DNA from: Rugamonas aquatica
Lineage (GTDB): Bacteria; Pseudomonadota; Gammaproteobacteria; Burkholderiales; Burkholderiaceae_D
Assembly: GCF_009380215.1 (NCBI RefSeq)
Contig: NZ_WHUG01000006.1
Location: forward strand, 124,001-188,000
Direction of reading: 5' to 3'
Length of the DNA: 64,000 bases
Shown here: positions 8,177 through 17,416 of the stretch, piece by piece
Layout: each line of letters opens with the position of its first letter
Position numbering within the stretch: the stretch's first letter is position 1
Notes under the pieces: model-generated
Databases searched by the model: none
Told to the model about the DNA's origin: nothing
What the model saw: the letters and a program-made list of their open reading frames with translations, nothing else
Made by a program: the position numbers and the translations under genes

Positions 8177-9919
8177 GTGGCACAAGCAGACGACAATCCG
8201 AGCGCGGACTACCGCGCGCTGTACCAGCACACCAGCGATGCCTTGCTGGTGTTGCAGGATGGCCGCATCGCCGACTGCAATCCGGCGGCGCTGGCGCTGT
8301 TCGAATGCAACGGAGCGCAGCGGCTGCCGGGCCGCAGTCTGGCCGATTTGTCACCATTGCAGCAGACCGAGGGCGTGCTGTCGGCGCGCGCGCTGGCCGA
8401 TTTGCAGGCCGAGGCGCTGCGCGACGGCAACCGCCGCTTCGAATGGTGCTGGGTCGGTTGCGGCGGCCGCCAGTTCTGGGCCGACGTGGTGCTGACGGCT
8501 GTCGGCCCCCAGCGCCTGTGTGCGGCGATCCGCGACATCTCGGCCCGCAAGCAGGAGCAACTGGCCTTGTATCTGGCGCTGCTGACCGATATCGCCGACC
8601 GCCGCCCGACGGAGCAGACCCGCCACCTGGCCGAGCACGATTTCCTCACCGACCTGCCGAACCGCGTGCTGCTGCTGGACCGCCTGACGCTGGCGCTGGC
8701 GACGGCGCGGCGCCGGCGCAGCCGGCTGGCCCTGCTGTTCCTCGATCTCGACCGTTTCAAGAACATCAACGACACGCTGGGCCACCACGTCGGCGACCGG
8801 CTGTTGCAGGAGGTGGCGGTGCGGTTGCGCGGCTGCGTGCGCAGCGTCGACACCGTCAGCCGCCAGGGTGGCGACGAGTTCGTCATCATCCTGCCCGAGA
8901 TCGGCGGCATCGACCAGGTCGCGCACGTGGCGGCGGCGGTGCTGAACACGCTGGGCCATGAATTCGTGCTGGAGCCTTACCGGCTGAACGTGGGCGCGTC
9001 GATCGGCATCAGCATCTTTCCCGACGACGGCGCCGACCTCGACACCCTGGTGCGCCACGCCGACCTGGCCATGTACCACGCCAAGGAAAACGGCGGCAAC
9101 GGCTTCCAGTTCTTCAGCGCGGAAATGAATGCGCAGATCGTCGAGCGGGCGACGCTGGAAAACGATTTGCAGCGCGCGCTGCGCGAACGCCAGTTCGTGC
9201 TGGAGTACGAGGCCCAGGTCGATCTGGCCAGCGGCCTGCCGCTGGCGGCGGAAGCGCTGCTGCGCTGGCGCCATCCGACGCTGGGCCTGCTGCGGCCGGA
9301 GCGCTTCATCGCGGTGGCCGAGGCTTGCGGCCTGATGGTGCCGATCGGCCAGTGGGTGCTGGAGCAGGCATGCCGCGCAGCGCGCCGCTGGCAGCAGGCC
9401 GGCCATGCGCTGGCGGTGGCGGTCAATCTGTCGCCGACGCAGTTCCTGCAGAAAGACCTGGCCGACAGCGTGGGCGCGGCGCTGGCGGCGGCCGGCCTGG
9501 CGCCGGAGTTGCTGGAGCTGGAGCTGACCGAGGCCGTCATCATGCAGCATGGCGCCGCCGCGCCGGCCACGCTGGGGGCGTTGCGGCAGCTGGGCGTACG
9601 GCTGGCGATCGACGATTTCGGCACCGGCTACACGCGCATCGGCCACCTGCGCGAGTATCCCTTCAACAAGCTGAAGATAGACCGCACCTTCATCGGCGAC
9701 ATCGACGGCACGGCAGACGGCGCGGCGCCGCCGACGGTGGTGACGGCCATCATCGCGATGGCGCGCAGCCTGGACTTGACGGTGCTGGCGGAGGGCGTGG
9801 AGACCGAGGCGCAGCTGCGCTTTCTGGCGCAGCACGGCTGCCACCAGGCGCAGGGCTACTATATGCGGCAGAACGGCTGGCTCGATAGCCTGAGCGGCCT
9901 GCTGGACGGCGCCGCGTGA
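8177..9919 (+). CDS. PAS-GGDEF-EAL c-di-GMP signalling protein
   Basis: 580 residues from a GTG at 8177 preceded by GGAGAGGG; ATGs at 8045 and 8066 are in frame but leave an unstructured leader. A PAS domain starts at once (YRALYQHTSDALLVL). The cyclase domain has an intact GGDEF at residues 231-235 with an RSVD product-inhibition site five residues before it. The phosphodiesterase domain has EALLR at 359-363, ELTE, DDFGTG and LKIDRTF, so its catalytic metal site looks complete. It can therefore in principle both make and degrade c-di-GMP. No TM segment or signal peptide is visible, so it is cytoplasmic. The start is uncertain; the domains are not. Confidence 0.88.
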   Translation: MAQADDNPSADYRALYQHTSDALLVLQDGRIADCNPAALALFECNGAQRLPGRSLADLSPLQQTEGVLSARALADLQAEALRDGNRRFEWCWVGCGGRQFWADVVLTAVGPQRLCAAIRDISARKQEQLALYLALLTDIADRRPTEQTRHLAEHDFLTDLPNRVLLLDRLTLALATARRRRSRLALLFLDLDRFKNINDTLGHHVGDRLLQEVAVRLRGCVRSVDTVSRQGGDEFVIILPEIGGIDQVAHVAAAVLNTLGHEFVLEPYRLNVGASIGISIFPDDGADLDTLVRHADLAMYHAKENGGNGFQFFSAEMNAQIVERATLENDLQRALRERQFVLEYEAQVDLASGLPLAAEALLRWRHPTLGLLRPERFIAVAEACGLMVPIGQWVLEQACRAARRWQQAGHALAVAVNLSPTQFLQKDLADSVGAALAAAGLAPELLELELTEAVIMQHGAAAPATLGALRQLGVRLAIDDFGTGYTRIGHLREYPFNKLKIDRTFIGDIDGTADGAAPPTVVTAIIAMARSLDLTVLAEGVETEAQLRFLAQHGCHQAQGYYMRQNGWLDSLSGLLDGAA

Positions 9920-9923
9920 GTAT

Positions 9924-10001
9924 GTCGTTCCCGCGCAGGCGGGAACCCATAGAACGCAGGCCAGTCAGCTCAGTATGGATTCCCGCGTGCGCGGGAATGA
10001 C
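9924..10001. repeat. Paired palindromic repeat (REPIN-like), copy 1
   Basis: Two short palindromes face each other: GTTCCCGC-GCAG-GCGGGAAC at 9927-9946 and ATTCCCGC-GTGC-GCGGGAAT at 9979-9998, separated by about 32 bases. The outer sequences GTCG and TGACG and the inner CCCATA and TATGG are also roughly mirror images, so the whole can fold as one long hairpin. A second copy of the same design is at 46090-46169. It lies between convergent genes. Confidence 0.75.
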
Positions 10002-10002
10002 G

Positions 10003-11001
10003 CTACATGGCTTGGGCGTGCTCGCGCGCGCCGAACAGGCGCAGCCGCACCAGCACCTGGCCGTGGTCGGACGCTTCCGGCTTGTGCTGCAGCAGGTGGT
10101 CGTTCAGATAGGTCACGTCCAGCACCTCGCCCACCGCGTAGCGCGAGGCCGGGTTGAATTCCTCGGACACCAGCACGTGGTCGATGGTCATATAGTGGCC
10201 CTCGTGGATGTTGGTGTAGCCGATGTGGCGCAGGGTGTCGCGGCCCAGCTGGATCTGGTTGCAGTCGAACAGGCGGCCACTCAGCTCCTCGCCCGGCAGG
10301 CCGGCCGCGCCGGAGCCCATGACGATGGCGGTGGTGACGGCGTCGGCCGTGTCGTTGAAGTCGCCCAGCACCACGCGCGGCCGGCGCGCGCGGCTTTCGA
10401 GCTGGCTGAGCAGGGCGCGCAGCGCCACCGCCTCGGTGCCGCGCCGTATCAGCGAGCGCAGGTTGGCTTGTGCATATTGCATCGGGTCGGCGTAGTCGTC
10501 GCCGCTGCAATAGTCGGGGCGCTTGGACTTGAGGTGGACCACGACGACATCGACGATGCGCTGGTCCGGCAGCAGCACCTGCGCATGCAGCGGCGCGCGG
10601 GCGAAGCGGTCGGCGTCGCGGCTGCCGGCCGGCAGCGCCACGCCGTCGGGGAAGGCGCGGTACTCGGCGGGCGGTTGCGCCAGCGGCAGGCGCGAGATCA
10701 GCGCCACCTGCGGCAGCAGGCGCGCGGCGCCGGTGTGCGGATCGGGCGCGGGATCGAAGCCGGCCAGCGTGGCTTCGCGGTAGCGGGTGCTGTGGGTCAG
10801 CACGTCGCGCAGCGCCGCCAGCGAGAAGATTTCCTGCAGGCCGACCACGTCGGCGTCGAGCTGGTCCAGCTGCTGCGCGGTCCACAGGACTTTCGCTTGG
10901 TACTCCGCCGGCGTCAACGGCGGCAGATTGTCGTACAATTTCGCCCCAGGCTGGGAAAGATTGCAAACATTGAAAGTGGCAAAGCGAATTTCCTGCTGCA
11001 T
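10003..11001 (-). CDS. Endonuclease/exonuclease/phosphatase family protein
   Basis: 332 residues from the ATG at 11001, chosen because GGGAG lies at a good distance; a GTG at 11025 is in frame. The EEP fold motifs are all present: ATFNVCNLS at the start, GLQEIF with the metal-binding Glu, VVHLKSKR, VLGDFNDT with the catalytic Asp and Asn, TIDHVLVS, and ASDHGQV with the final catalytic His. Members cleave phosphodiesters in nucleic acids or phospholipids. There is no signal peptide, so it is probably cytoplasmic. The substrate is not predictable. It is divergent from ybaK with 48 bases between starts, so the two may share a control region. Confidence 0.85.
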   Translation of the reverse strand: MQQEIRFATFNVCNLSQPGAKLYDNLPPLTPAEYQAKVLWTAQQLDQLDADVVGLQEIFSLAALRDVLTHSTRYREATLAGFDPAPDPHTGAARLLPQVALISRLPLAQPPAEYRAFPDGVALPAGSRDADRFARAPLHAQVLLPDQRIVDVVVVHLKSKRPDYCSGDDYADPMQYAQANLRSLIRRGTEAVALRALLSQLESRARRPRVVLGDFNDTADAVTTAIVMGSGAAGLPGEELSGRLFDCNQIQLGRDTLRHIGYTNIHEGHYMTIDHVLVSEEFNPASRYAVGEVLDVTYLNDHLLQHKPEASDHGQVLVRLRLFGAREHAQAM

Positions 11002-11049
11002 AATGAGAAACTCCCGATCGAACACTACTTCACAAGCAGCGTATCACGC

Positions 11050-11541
11050 ATGGCGAAAAAAGAGCACATCTCCGAGACCCCGGCAACGCAAATGCTGCGC
11101 AAACATAAGGTGGTCTTCAGCGAGCACCCGTACGACTACGAAGAGCACGGCGGCACCACGGTGTCCGCGCGCGAGCTGGGCGTGGACGAGCACGCGGTGG
11201 TCAAGACCCTGGTCATGCAGGACGAGGCCGCTAAACCATTAATTGTGCTGATGCACGGCGATTGCAAGGTCTCGACCAAGAACCTGGCGCGCGGCATCGG
11301 CTGCAAATCGGTCGAACCGTGCAAGCCCGAGGTGGCCACGCGCCACAGCGGCTACCAGATCGGCGGCACCTCGCCGTTCGGCACGCGCAAGGTGCTGCCG
11401 GTGTATGTCGAGGATAGCATTCTTGCGCTGGAAACGATTTATATCAATGGCGGCAGGAGGGGCTATCTGGTCGGCATCGCGCCGCAGGTGCTGGTCGAGC
11501 TGCTGCAGGCCAGGCCGGTGCACTGCGCGCTGGCCGATTAG
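11050..11541 (+). CDS. ybaK: Cys-tRNA(Pro)/Cys-tRNA(Cys) deacylase YbaK
   Basis: 163 residues from the ATG at 11050. Family motifs are present: HPYDYEEHGGTTVSARELGVDEHAVVKTLV, split here as YDYEEHGG and HAVVKTLV, with the catalytic Lys in the KTLV context, then GGTSPFGTRK and YINGGRRGYLVGI. YbaK hydrolyses Cys-tRNA(Pro) formed when prolyl-tRNA synthetase mischarges cysteine. The length matches E. coli YbaK (about 160). It is followed by plsY after a 71-base gap. Confidence 0.9.
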   Translation: MAKKEHISETPATQMLRKHKVVFSEHPYDYEEHGGTTVSARELGVDEHAVVKTLVMQDEAAKPLIVLMHGDCKVSTKNLARGIGCKSVEPCKPEVATRHSGYQIGGTSPFGTRKVLPVYVEDSILALETIYINGGRRGYLVGIAPQVLVELLQARPVHCALAD

Positions 11542-11612
11542 TTGGCTGATTGGGGGCTGACAGTGTATATTCAGCGGCCCCCAACGGGCGCATGACTACT
11601 TTTGAGGAAACA

Positions 11613-12242
11613 ATGAATACAGTTTGGATGACCGTCGCCGCCTACCTGATCGGTTCGATCTCGTTTGCCGTCGTCATGAGCAAGTTGTTCGGCATCGCCG
11701 ATCCCCGCACCTATGGCTCGAAAAACCCGGGCGCCACCAACGTGTTGCGCAGCGGAAATAAAGGCGCTGCCATCATGACCCTGATCGGCGACGGCGCCAA
11801 GGGCTGGCTGGCGGTATGGCTGGCGATCCGCTACCAGGACCAGTTGCAGATCGGCGACGCCACCATCGCGCTGGTGGCGATCGCGGTGTTCCTGGGCCAC
11901 CTGTGGCCGGTGTTCTTCCGCTTCGTCGGCGGCAAGGGCGTGGCGACCGCGCTGGGCGTGCTGCTGGGCCTGAATCCTTGGCTGGGCCTGGCCACCTTGG
12001 TGACGTGGCTGGCGGTGGCCTACGCCTTCCGCTACTCGTCGCTGGCGGCGCTGGTGGCGGCGCTGTTCGCGCCGTTCTACTACGGCCTGCTGTTCGGCGT
12101 CGAACCGCAGCTGTTCGCGGTGTTCGCCATGAGCGCACTGTTGGCTTTCCGTCACAGCAAGAACATTTCGAATTTGCTGGCCGGCAAGGAAAGCCGTATC
12201 GGCAGCAAGAGCAAGGAAGCGGTTAAACCCCGCAAAAAGTAA
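11613..12242 (+). CDS. plsY: Glycerol-3-phosphate acyltransferase PlsY
   Basis: 209 residues from the ATG at 11613, preceded by GAGGAAA. It is a five-TM inner-membrane enzyme that acylates glycerol-3-phosphate with acyl-phosphate, the first step of phospholipid synthesis in most bacteria. The three conserved loops are present: GSISFAV at the N-terminus, [11 protein letters not shown] with GDGAKG, and [12 protein letters not shown]. The tail is basic ([12 protein letters not shown]). An imperfect GC-rich hairpin at about 12254-12277 follows the stop but has no T run. Confidence 0.93.
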   Translation: MNTVWMTVAAYLIGSISFAVVMSKLFGIADPRTYGSKNPGATNVLRSGNKGAAIMTLIGDGAKGWLAVWLAIRYQDQLQIGDATIALVAIAVFLGHLWPVFFRFVGGKGVATALGVLLGLNPWLGLATLVTWLAVAYAFRYSSLAALVAALFAPFYYGLLFGVEPQLFAVFAMSALLAFRHSKNISNLLAGKESRIGSKSKEAVKPRKK

Positions 12243-12320
12243 GGCCATCCCCCGTCCCGGCGCTTGATTTTGCGCCGGGCGTCGCCATATGCTGAAATAC
12301 CGTTTTAGCAAAGGCACAGC

Positions 12321-12971
12321 ATGACTACTACCCTCAAGATCGATTTCGTCTCCGACGTTTCCTGCCCATGGTGCGCCATCGGCCTCAAGTCGCTGGACCA
12401 GGCGCTGGCCAATATCGGCGACGAAGCCGCCGTCAGCATGCACTTCCAGCCCTTCGAACTCAATCCCAATATGGGCCCCGAAGGCCAGGACATCGGCGAG
12501 CACCTGAGCGAGAAATACGGATCGACGCCGTCGCAGCAGGAACAGGCGCGCGAGATGATACGCGCCCGCGGCGCCGAAGTCGGCTTCGATTTCGCCATGG
12601 GCAAGCGCAGCCGCATCTACAACACTTTCGACGCCCATCGCCTGCTGCATTGGGCCGAGCTGGAAGGCAAGCAGAAGGAGCTGAAGGAAGCGCTGTTCGG
12701 CGCCTACTTCACCAAGGGCGACGATCCGAGCTCGCACGAGGTGCTGCTGCGCGTGGTTGGCGAAGTGGGGCTGGATGTCGATGTCGCCACCGAAGTGCTG
12801 CAGGCTAACCGCTATGCCGACGAGGTGCGCGAGCGCGAGCAGTTCTTCCAGCGCCACGGCATCAACTCGGTGCCGGCCGTCATCATCAACGAGCGCCACC
12901 TGATCTCGGGCGGCCAGCCGGCCGCCGTGTTTGAAAAGGCGCTGCGCGAGATCATGGCGCAAGCGGCTTAA
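12321..12971 (+). CDS. DsbA-family oxidoreductase, FrnE-like
   Basis: 216 residues with a thioredoxin fold. The redox motif C15-P-W-C18 lies after the first strand (IDFVSDVSCPWCAIG), a helical insertion follows, and the cis-proline region is NSVPAVIINERHLISGGQP near the C-terminus. There is no signal peptide, which separates it from periplasmic DsbA and fits the cytoplasmic FrnE/2-hydroxychromene-2-carboxylate isomerase-like group. It probably acts in thiol-disulfide exchange; the partner is unknown. It appears to be a single-gene unit. Confidence 0.87.
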   Translation: MTTTLKIDFVSDVSCPWCAIGLKSLDQALANIGDEAAVSMHFQPFELNPNMGPEGQDIGEHLSEKYGSTPSQQEQAREMIRARGAEVGFDFAMGKRSRIYNTFDAHRLLHWAELEGKQKELKEALFGAYFTKGDDPSSHEVLLRVVGEVGLDVDVATEVLQANRYADEVREREQFFQRHGINSVPAVIINERHLISGGQPAAVFEKALREIMAQAA

Positions 12972-13103
12972 AAAATGCCGCCAGCGGCGGGGGCAAGTAC
13001 TCCCGCCGTCCCTGTTTTGCGATAAACTGATCGGGTAGCACCATAGTTCGGTCCCGCTGCATGCGGGTGCCCAAAAGAGATTGACGTCGCTACAGGGAGG
13101 CCT

Positions 13104-14156
13104 ATGCTGGCCGCAGAAAAAGTACATACACTCTCCATCGCCCGTCCGCAGGCCGACCAGTTCCGGCTGGCCGCACTGCACCGCTACCACATCCTCGACA
13201 CCCCCGCCTGCGAAGACTTCAGCTTCCTCACCGAGCTGGCCGCCAGGGTGTGCGAGGTGCCTTACGCCTTCATCTCGCTGGTCGATGCCGAGCGTGTCTG
13301 GATCAAGTCCTGCACCGGCATGCAGATGGGCGAGCTGCCGCGCGGCGAAAGCTATTGTTCGCTGGCGGTGCTGGGCGAGGCCGCCACCGAGATCCCCGAC
13401 CTGACGCAGGACTTCCGCACCGCCGGCATGGCGCTGACGGTCAACGCGCCGTTCATGCGCATGTACAGCAGCGTGGCGCTGACCTCGTCCGACGGCTTCG
13501 CCATCGGCACGCTGTGCGTGATGGACACCAAGCCGGGCGGCCTGAATCCCGAACAGCGCACCACGCTGGTCAAGCTGGCCCGCCAGGTGATGGCGCTGAT
13601 CGAACTGCGCGCCAGCGAGAAGGCGCTGGAGGCCACGGTGCGCGAGCTGGAACAGCTGGCCACCACCGACGAGCTGACCGGGCTGCATAACCGCCGCTCG
13701 CTGCTGCACCGTTTGAAATTCGAGACGGCGCGCGCCAAGCGTTTCCGCTCGCCGCTGTCGGCGGTGATGATAGACCTCGACCACTTCAAGCGCATCAACG
13801 ACGAATACGGCCACGCGGTCGGCGATCAGGTGCTGGCCAGCGTCGGCCGCCTGCTGCGCGAGAGCGTGCGCGTGATCGACGTGCCGGGCCGCTACGGCGG
13901 CGAAGAGCTGTGCGTGATCCTGCCGAACACGCCGGTCGAAGGCGCCTGCAAGTTCGCCGAGAGCCTGCGCGCCAAGATCGAAGCGCAAGTCCACTACGCC
14001 GGCCCGCGCCTGCTGCCGGTGACGGCCAGCCTGGGCGTGGCCTCGTTCGACCACATGGAAATCGCCGATGCGGAAAGCCTGCTGCGCCAGGCCGACGCCT
14101 CGCTGTACCGCGCCAAGCACGCCGGCCGCAACCGCGTGGAGTGCGGTCCCAACTGA
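13104..14156 (+). CDS. GAF-GGDEF diguanylate cyclase
   Basis: 350 residues from the ATG at 13104 with GGGAGG in front. Residues about 20-170 form a GAF domain (FSFLTELAARVCEVPYAFISLVD, GESYCSLAV, FAIGTLCVMD). A short coiled coil (SEKALEATVRELEQLATTD) links it to a GGDEF domain with the active variant GGEEL at 265-269 and an RVID inhibitory site five residues before. It therefore should make c-di-GMP under control of a ligand or redox signal sensed by GAF. There is no membrane segment. The GAF ligand is unknown. Confidence 0.92.
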   Translation: MLAAEKVHTLSIARPQADQFRLAALHRYHILDTPACEDFSFLTELAARVCEVPYAFISLVDAERVWIKSCTGMQMGELPRGESYCSLAVLGEAATEIPDLTQDFRTAGMALTVNAPFMRMYSSVALTSSDGFAIGTLCVMDTKPGGLNPEQRTTLVKLARQVMALIELRASEKALEATVRELEQLATTDELTGLHNRRSLLHRLKFETARAKRFRSPLSAVMIDLDHFKRINDEYGHAVGDQVLASVGRLLRESVRVIDVPGRYGGEELCVILPNTPVEGACKFAESLRAKIEAQVHYAGPRLLPVTASLGVASFDHMEIADAESLLRQADASLYRAKHAGRNRVECGPN

Positions 14157-14176
14157 CACTGAAAGGAAGTCTCTCT

Positions 14177-14467
14177 ATGCCTACCGCCAGCTGGAACGGC
14201 GTCGTCATCGCGCAGGCGCGGGACGACGAGGTTGAAATCGTCGAGAACAATGTGTACTTCCCGCCATCGAGCGTGAAGACCGAGTACCTGCAAGCCAGCG
14301 CGCACACGTCGCGCTGCCCGTGGAAGGGACTGGCCAGCTACTACAGCCTGAACGTCAACGGCAAGGTCAACGAGAACGCCGCCTGGTACTACCCGGAGCC
14401 GTCCGAGAAGGCCGCGCAGATCAAGGACCACGTGGCGTTCTGGCGCGGCGTCGAGGTGCAGCGCTAG
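14177..14467 (+). CDS. DUF427 domain protein
   Basis: 96 residues from the ATG at 14177, preceded by AAAGGAAG. The sequence matches the DUF427 pattern: a W-N-G-V-V-I-A start, VEIVENNVYFPPSSV, then SRCPWKGLASYYSL and AAWYYPEPSEKAAQIKDHVAFW near the end. It is a small single-domain cytoplasmic protein of unknown biochemical role. It ends one base before the start of the ATPase gene, so the two are almost surely co-transcribed. Confidence 0.88.
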   Translation: MPTASWNGVVIAQARDDEVEIVENNVYFPPSSVKTEYLQASAHTSRCPWKGLASYYSLNVNGKVNENAAWYYPEPSEKAAQIKDHVAFWRGVEVQR

Positions 14468-14468
14468 C

Positions 14469-15203
14469 ATGGGTTTGCAGGCCAAGCCGTATCTGCAACG
14501 GATTACGGCGCTGTTCGGCGATCACGTTGACTGGGACCGGCACCCGTACACAGTGCCGGCGGTGCGCAACCTGGAGTCGATCGGCTTTCACCCGGATGTG
14601 ACTTTCTTCATTGGCGAGAACGGCGCCGGCAAATCGACGCTGCTGGAATCGATCGCGCTGGCGCTGGGCTTCAGCATGGAGGGCGGCACCAGGAACGTGC
14701 GCCTGAATACGGCGCGCGAAGACGCGCCGCTGTTCGAGGCGCTGAGACTGTCCCAAAGTTTTCGCACGCCGCGCGACGGCTACTTCTTCCGCGCTGAGAG
14801 TTTCCACAACGTCGCCACCTACATGGATGAGGTGGACTATCTGCATGGTTATGGCGACCGCTCGCTGCACTCGCGCTCGCACGGCGAGGCGTTCATGGCC
14901 GTGCTGCTGAATAAATTCCAGGGCAAGGGCCTGTACCTGCTCGATGAACCGGAAGCCGCGCTGTCGCCCAACCGCCAGCTGGCGGCGCTGACGGCGATCC
15001 ATCAGCTGGTGGAAGACGAGTCGCAATTCATTATCGCCACCCATTCGCCGATATTGCTGGCCTACCCGAACGCGAAGATACTGCTGTTCGACGGCACCGG
15101 CATCACCGAAGTCGCTTACGAAGATACCGAGCATTACGCCATCACGCGCGATTTCCTTAACCACTATCCGCGGCGTTTGGAACAGCTGCTCAAACCCGAA
15201 TAG
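14469..15203 (+). CDS. Single-domain AAA/ABC-type ATPase (COG3910-like)
   Basis: 244 residues. Walker A GENGAGKST at 49-57, an ABC signature-like SHGEA at 137-141, Walker B LYLLDEPEAAL at 155-165 and the switch His192 in IIATHSP are all present. The lack of a coiled-coil insertion or TM domain places it among stand-alone predicted ATPases related to ABC and SMC-like cassettes. The partner is unknown. It is tightly linked to the DUF427 gene (one base) and to the membrane hydrolase gene (four bases), so the three probably form one transcript. Confidence 0.85.
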   Translation: MGLQAKPYLQRITALFGDHVDWDRHPYTVPAVRNLESIGFHPDVTFFIGENGAGKSTLLESIALALGFSMEGGTRNVRLNTAREDAPLFEALRLSQSFRTPRDGYFFRAESFHNVATYMDEVDYLHGYGDRSLHSRSHGEAFMAVLLNKFQGKGLYLLDEPEAALSPNRQLAALTAIHQLVEDESQFIIATHSPILLAYPNAKILLFDGTGITEVAYEDTEHYAITRDFLNHYPRRLEQLLKPE

Positions 15204-15207
15204 GTCC

Positions 15208-16455
15208 ATGGACAATATCACCCACAGCATTATCGGTTTCGGCGTTGGCGAAGTGGTGCACCGCAGTCTGCCCGACGAGGCGGATGCGCCGTCGCAGCAG
15301 GTGCGGCACCGCTTGTTGCTGGTGGCCTGCGCGCTGGCCAGTAATTTTCCCGACCTCGATCTGTTCCTGACCAAGCTGCTGCCCAATCCGCTGGGCTATC
15401 TGCTGCATCATCGCGGTCATACGCATACGGCCTTGCTGGCGTTGCCGCAGGCGCTGCTGCTGGCGGCCTTGCTGTGGCTGTGCTGGCCGTCGGCGCGCGC
15501 GCTGTTGAAGGCCAGCCGCACGGCGCGTCTGGGCCTGGCCCTGAGCGTGGGCCTGGGTTTCGCGCTGCATCTGCTGATGGACTTTACCAATTCCTACGGC
15601 ATCCATCCCTGGTATCCATTCGACGGGCGCTGGTTCTACGGCGACATGGTGTTCATCGTCGAGCCCTTGTTCTGGGTGGCGATCGGCGTGCCGATGGCGC
15701 TCATCATGCGCTGGCGCTGGCTGCGCATGCTCGGCCTGGCCTGTATGTTCGCGGCGTTGGTGGTGTTTGCCGCCAAAGGCTATCTGGCGTGGACTTCGTT
15801 TGCGGCGCTGCTGTTGATTGCGTCGGCTTGCGGCATGGCGCAGGTGCGCGCCGGTGCGCGTGGCCGCGCGGGCTTGTTGCTGGCGCTGGCCGTCAGCGCC
15901 GGCTTCATCGCGGTGCAGGGCGTGGCTTCGCGTGCGGGCCGCGAGCAGATCACCGCTGCCTTGCTGAAGGACGATCCGTCGGTGCGCGTGATGGATGTGG
16001 CGATGACGGCGTTTCCGTCGCAGCCTTTGTGCTGGGCGTATGCCAGCGTGGAAGCCAACGAGAAGCAGGGTTACTACCGTCTGCGGCGTGGCGTGGCCAG
16101 TCTGGCGCCGCAGTGGCTGGCGCCGTTGGCTTGTCCTGCGGGACTGGTGGGCGTGCAGACGACGCAGGCCCTGTCGCCCGCCGTGCAGCAATTCGGCACC
16201 GTGTTGGCCAGCCTGCCGGCGCTGCGCATATTGAAGGACAAGAACTGCCAGGTCGATGCCTGGCTGCGCTTCGCCCGTCTGCCGGCGCTGATGCTGCCGA
16301 CCAGCGACCTGGCCGACTACCGCTTCGCCACCACGCCGCGCGGGAATTTCACGACGCTGCATTTCGGTGAAGCGGCGCCGTGTCCCGAGGGCGTGCCGGG
16401 ATGGAGCTATCCGCGTGAGGATCTGTTGTCGCTCCATCCGCCGGGCAAGCTCTAA
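15208..16455 (+). CDS. Metal-dependent hydrolase, YdjM/PF04307-type membrane protein
   Basis: 415 residues. The N-terminal half carries the hallmark histidines and aspartates of this family: MDNITHSIIGFGVGEVVHRS, NFPDLDLF, HHRGHTHTALLALP and HLLMDFTNSYGIHPWYPF. Several TM helices lie between residues about 95 and 250, and the rest is an extracytoplasmic domain without TM. Proteins of this family are annotated as predicted membrane-bound metal hydrolases; E. coli YdjM is the reference. The substrate is unknown. The stop overlaps the convergent SDR gene by four bases. Confidence 0.82.
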   Translation: MDNITHSIIGFGVGEVVHRSLPDEADAPSQQVRHRLLLVACALASNFPDLDLFLTKLLPNPLGYLLHHRGHTHTALLALPQALLLAALLWLCWPSARALLKASRTARLGLALSVGLGFALHLLMDFTNSYGIHPWYPFDGRWFYGDMVFIVEPLFWVAIGVPMALIMRWRWLRMLGLACMFAALVVFAAKGYLAWTSFAALLLIASACGMAQVRAGARGRAGLLLALAVSAGFIAVQGVASRAGREQITAALLKDDPSVRVMDVAMTAFPSQPLCWAYASVEANEKQGYYRLRRGVASLAPQWLAPLACPAGLVGVQTTQALSPAVQQFGTVLASLPALRILKDKNCQVDAWLRFARLPALMLPTSDLADYRFATTPRGNFTTLHFGEAAPCPEGVPGWSYPREDLLSLHPPGKL

Positions 16456-17312
16456 GCGGCTTTCTGCTGCGGGGCGAAGTCGGTCGATACCGCCAGCTCC
16501 AGCCACTGCGCCATCTCCGTTTCGACGAACAGGTTCTTGGCGCGCACGCGTTCCACCGTGTCCGAACCCAGTTGCAGGCGCACCGGCGGCTTGGCGCTGT
16601 CGGCCAGTTGCAGCAGGGCGACCGCCAGCTTGGCCGGATCGCCAGGTTGCTGGTGATTGACGCCCGCCGCGAACTCGCGCATCGCGCCCACCGTGGCGGC
16701 GTAGTCTTCGATGCGGTCGCGGGTGCTGATCAGCGACGAGGCATCGAGGAAGTCGGTGCGGAAGAAGCCCGGCTCCACCACCGTCACATTGATGCCCAGC
16801 GGCGCCAGTTCCATCGCCAGCGCTTCGCTCAAGCCTTCGACCGCGAACTTGGTGGAGGCGTACACGCCCCAGCCGGCATAGGCCGAATACCCGCCGACCG
16901 ACGAAATGTTGATGACGTGGCCGCCGCCCTGGCGGCGCATCACCGGCAGCACGGCGCGGGTGACGTTGAGCAGGCCGAAGACGTTGGTCTCGTACAGCGC
17001 GCGCACTTCCTCGGCGTTGGCTTCCTCCACCGCGCCCAGCAGGCCGTAACCGGCGTTGTTGACCAGCACGTCGATGCGGCCGAAGCGCGCCACCGCCTGC
17101 TGGGCGGCGGTAATCGCCTGCGCTTCCAGCTTGACGTCCAGCCGCAGCGCCAGCAGATGTGCATGCTCGCCGAGGGCGGCGGTGATGCTGTGCGGATCGC
17201 GGGCGGTGGCGACCACGTAGTCGCCGCGCGCCAGCGCCTGTTGCGCGGTCAGCAAGCCGAAGCCGCGCGATGCGCCGGTGATGAACCATACTTTTTGTGC
17301 CGTGCCGGTCAT
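16452..17312 (-). CDS. SDR-family NAD(P)-dependent oxidoreductase
   Basis: 286 residues. The Rossmann motif TGASRGFG lies at 12-19, NNAGYG in the middle, a catalytic Ser in INISSVGGYSAYAG, and the Y-x-x-x-K pair in YASTKFAVEGLSEAL. These define a classical short-chain dehydrogenase, of the subgroup with NADP-type T-A-R-D after beta-2 (VVATARDPHS). The substrate is unknown. It is divergent from a LysR gene with 104 bases between starts, the usual arrangement of a regulator and its target. Confidence 0.88.
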   Translation of the reverse strand: MTGTAQKVWFITGASRGFGLLTAQQALARGDYVVATARDPHSITAALGEHAHLLALRLDVKLEAQAITAAQQAVARFGRIDVLVNNAGYGLLGAVEEANAEEVRALYETNVFGLLNVTRAVLPVMRRQGGGHVINISSVGGYSAYAGWGVYASTKFAVEGLSEALAMELAPLGINVTVVEPGFFRTDFLDASSLISTRDRIEDYAATVGAMREFAAGVNHQQPGDPAKLAVALLQLADSAKPPVRLQLGSDTVERVRAKNLFVETEMAQWLELAVSTDFAPQQKAA

Positions 17313-17416
17313 GATCGTTTCCTTTGTGGTGAGTTGATGCAGGCCAGTGTAGTCACGGCCCGCCTGCTACACTAGCCATGGGAAAGCTGTTTGATTATCA
17401 CCTTTTGGTTGTAAAT

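Noticed and set aside
11571..14159. An 862-residue minus-strand frame across plsY, the FrnE-like gene and the GAF-GGDEF gene.
   Set aside because: Low-complexity His/Gln/Arg antisense translation that spans three clear genes and their gaps.
14469..16455. The ATPase, DUF427 and membrane hydrolase genes as an anti-phage defence system.
   Set aside because: Tight linkage is real, but no nuclease, toxin or known defence domain is present; evidence is too thin.
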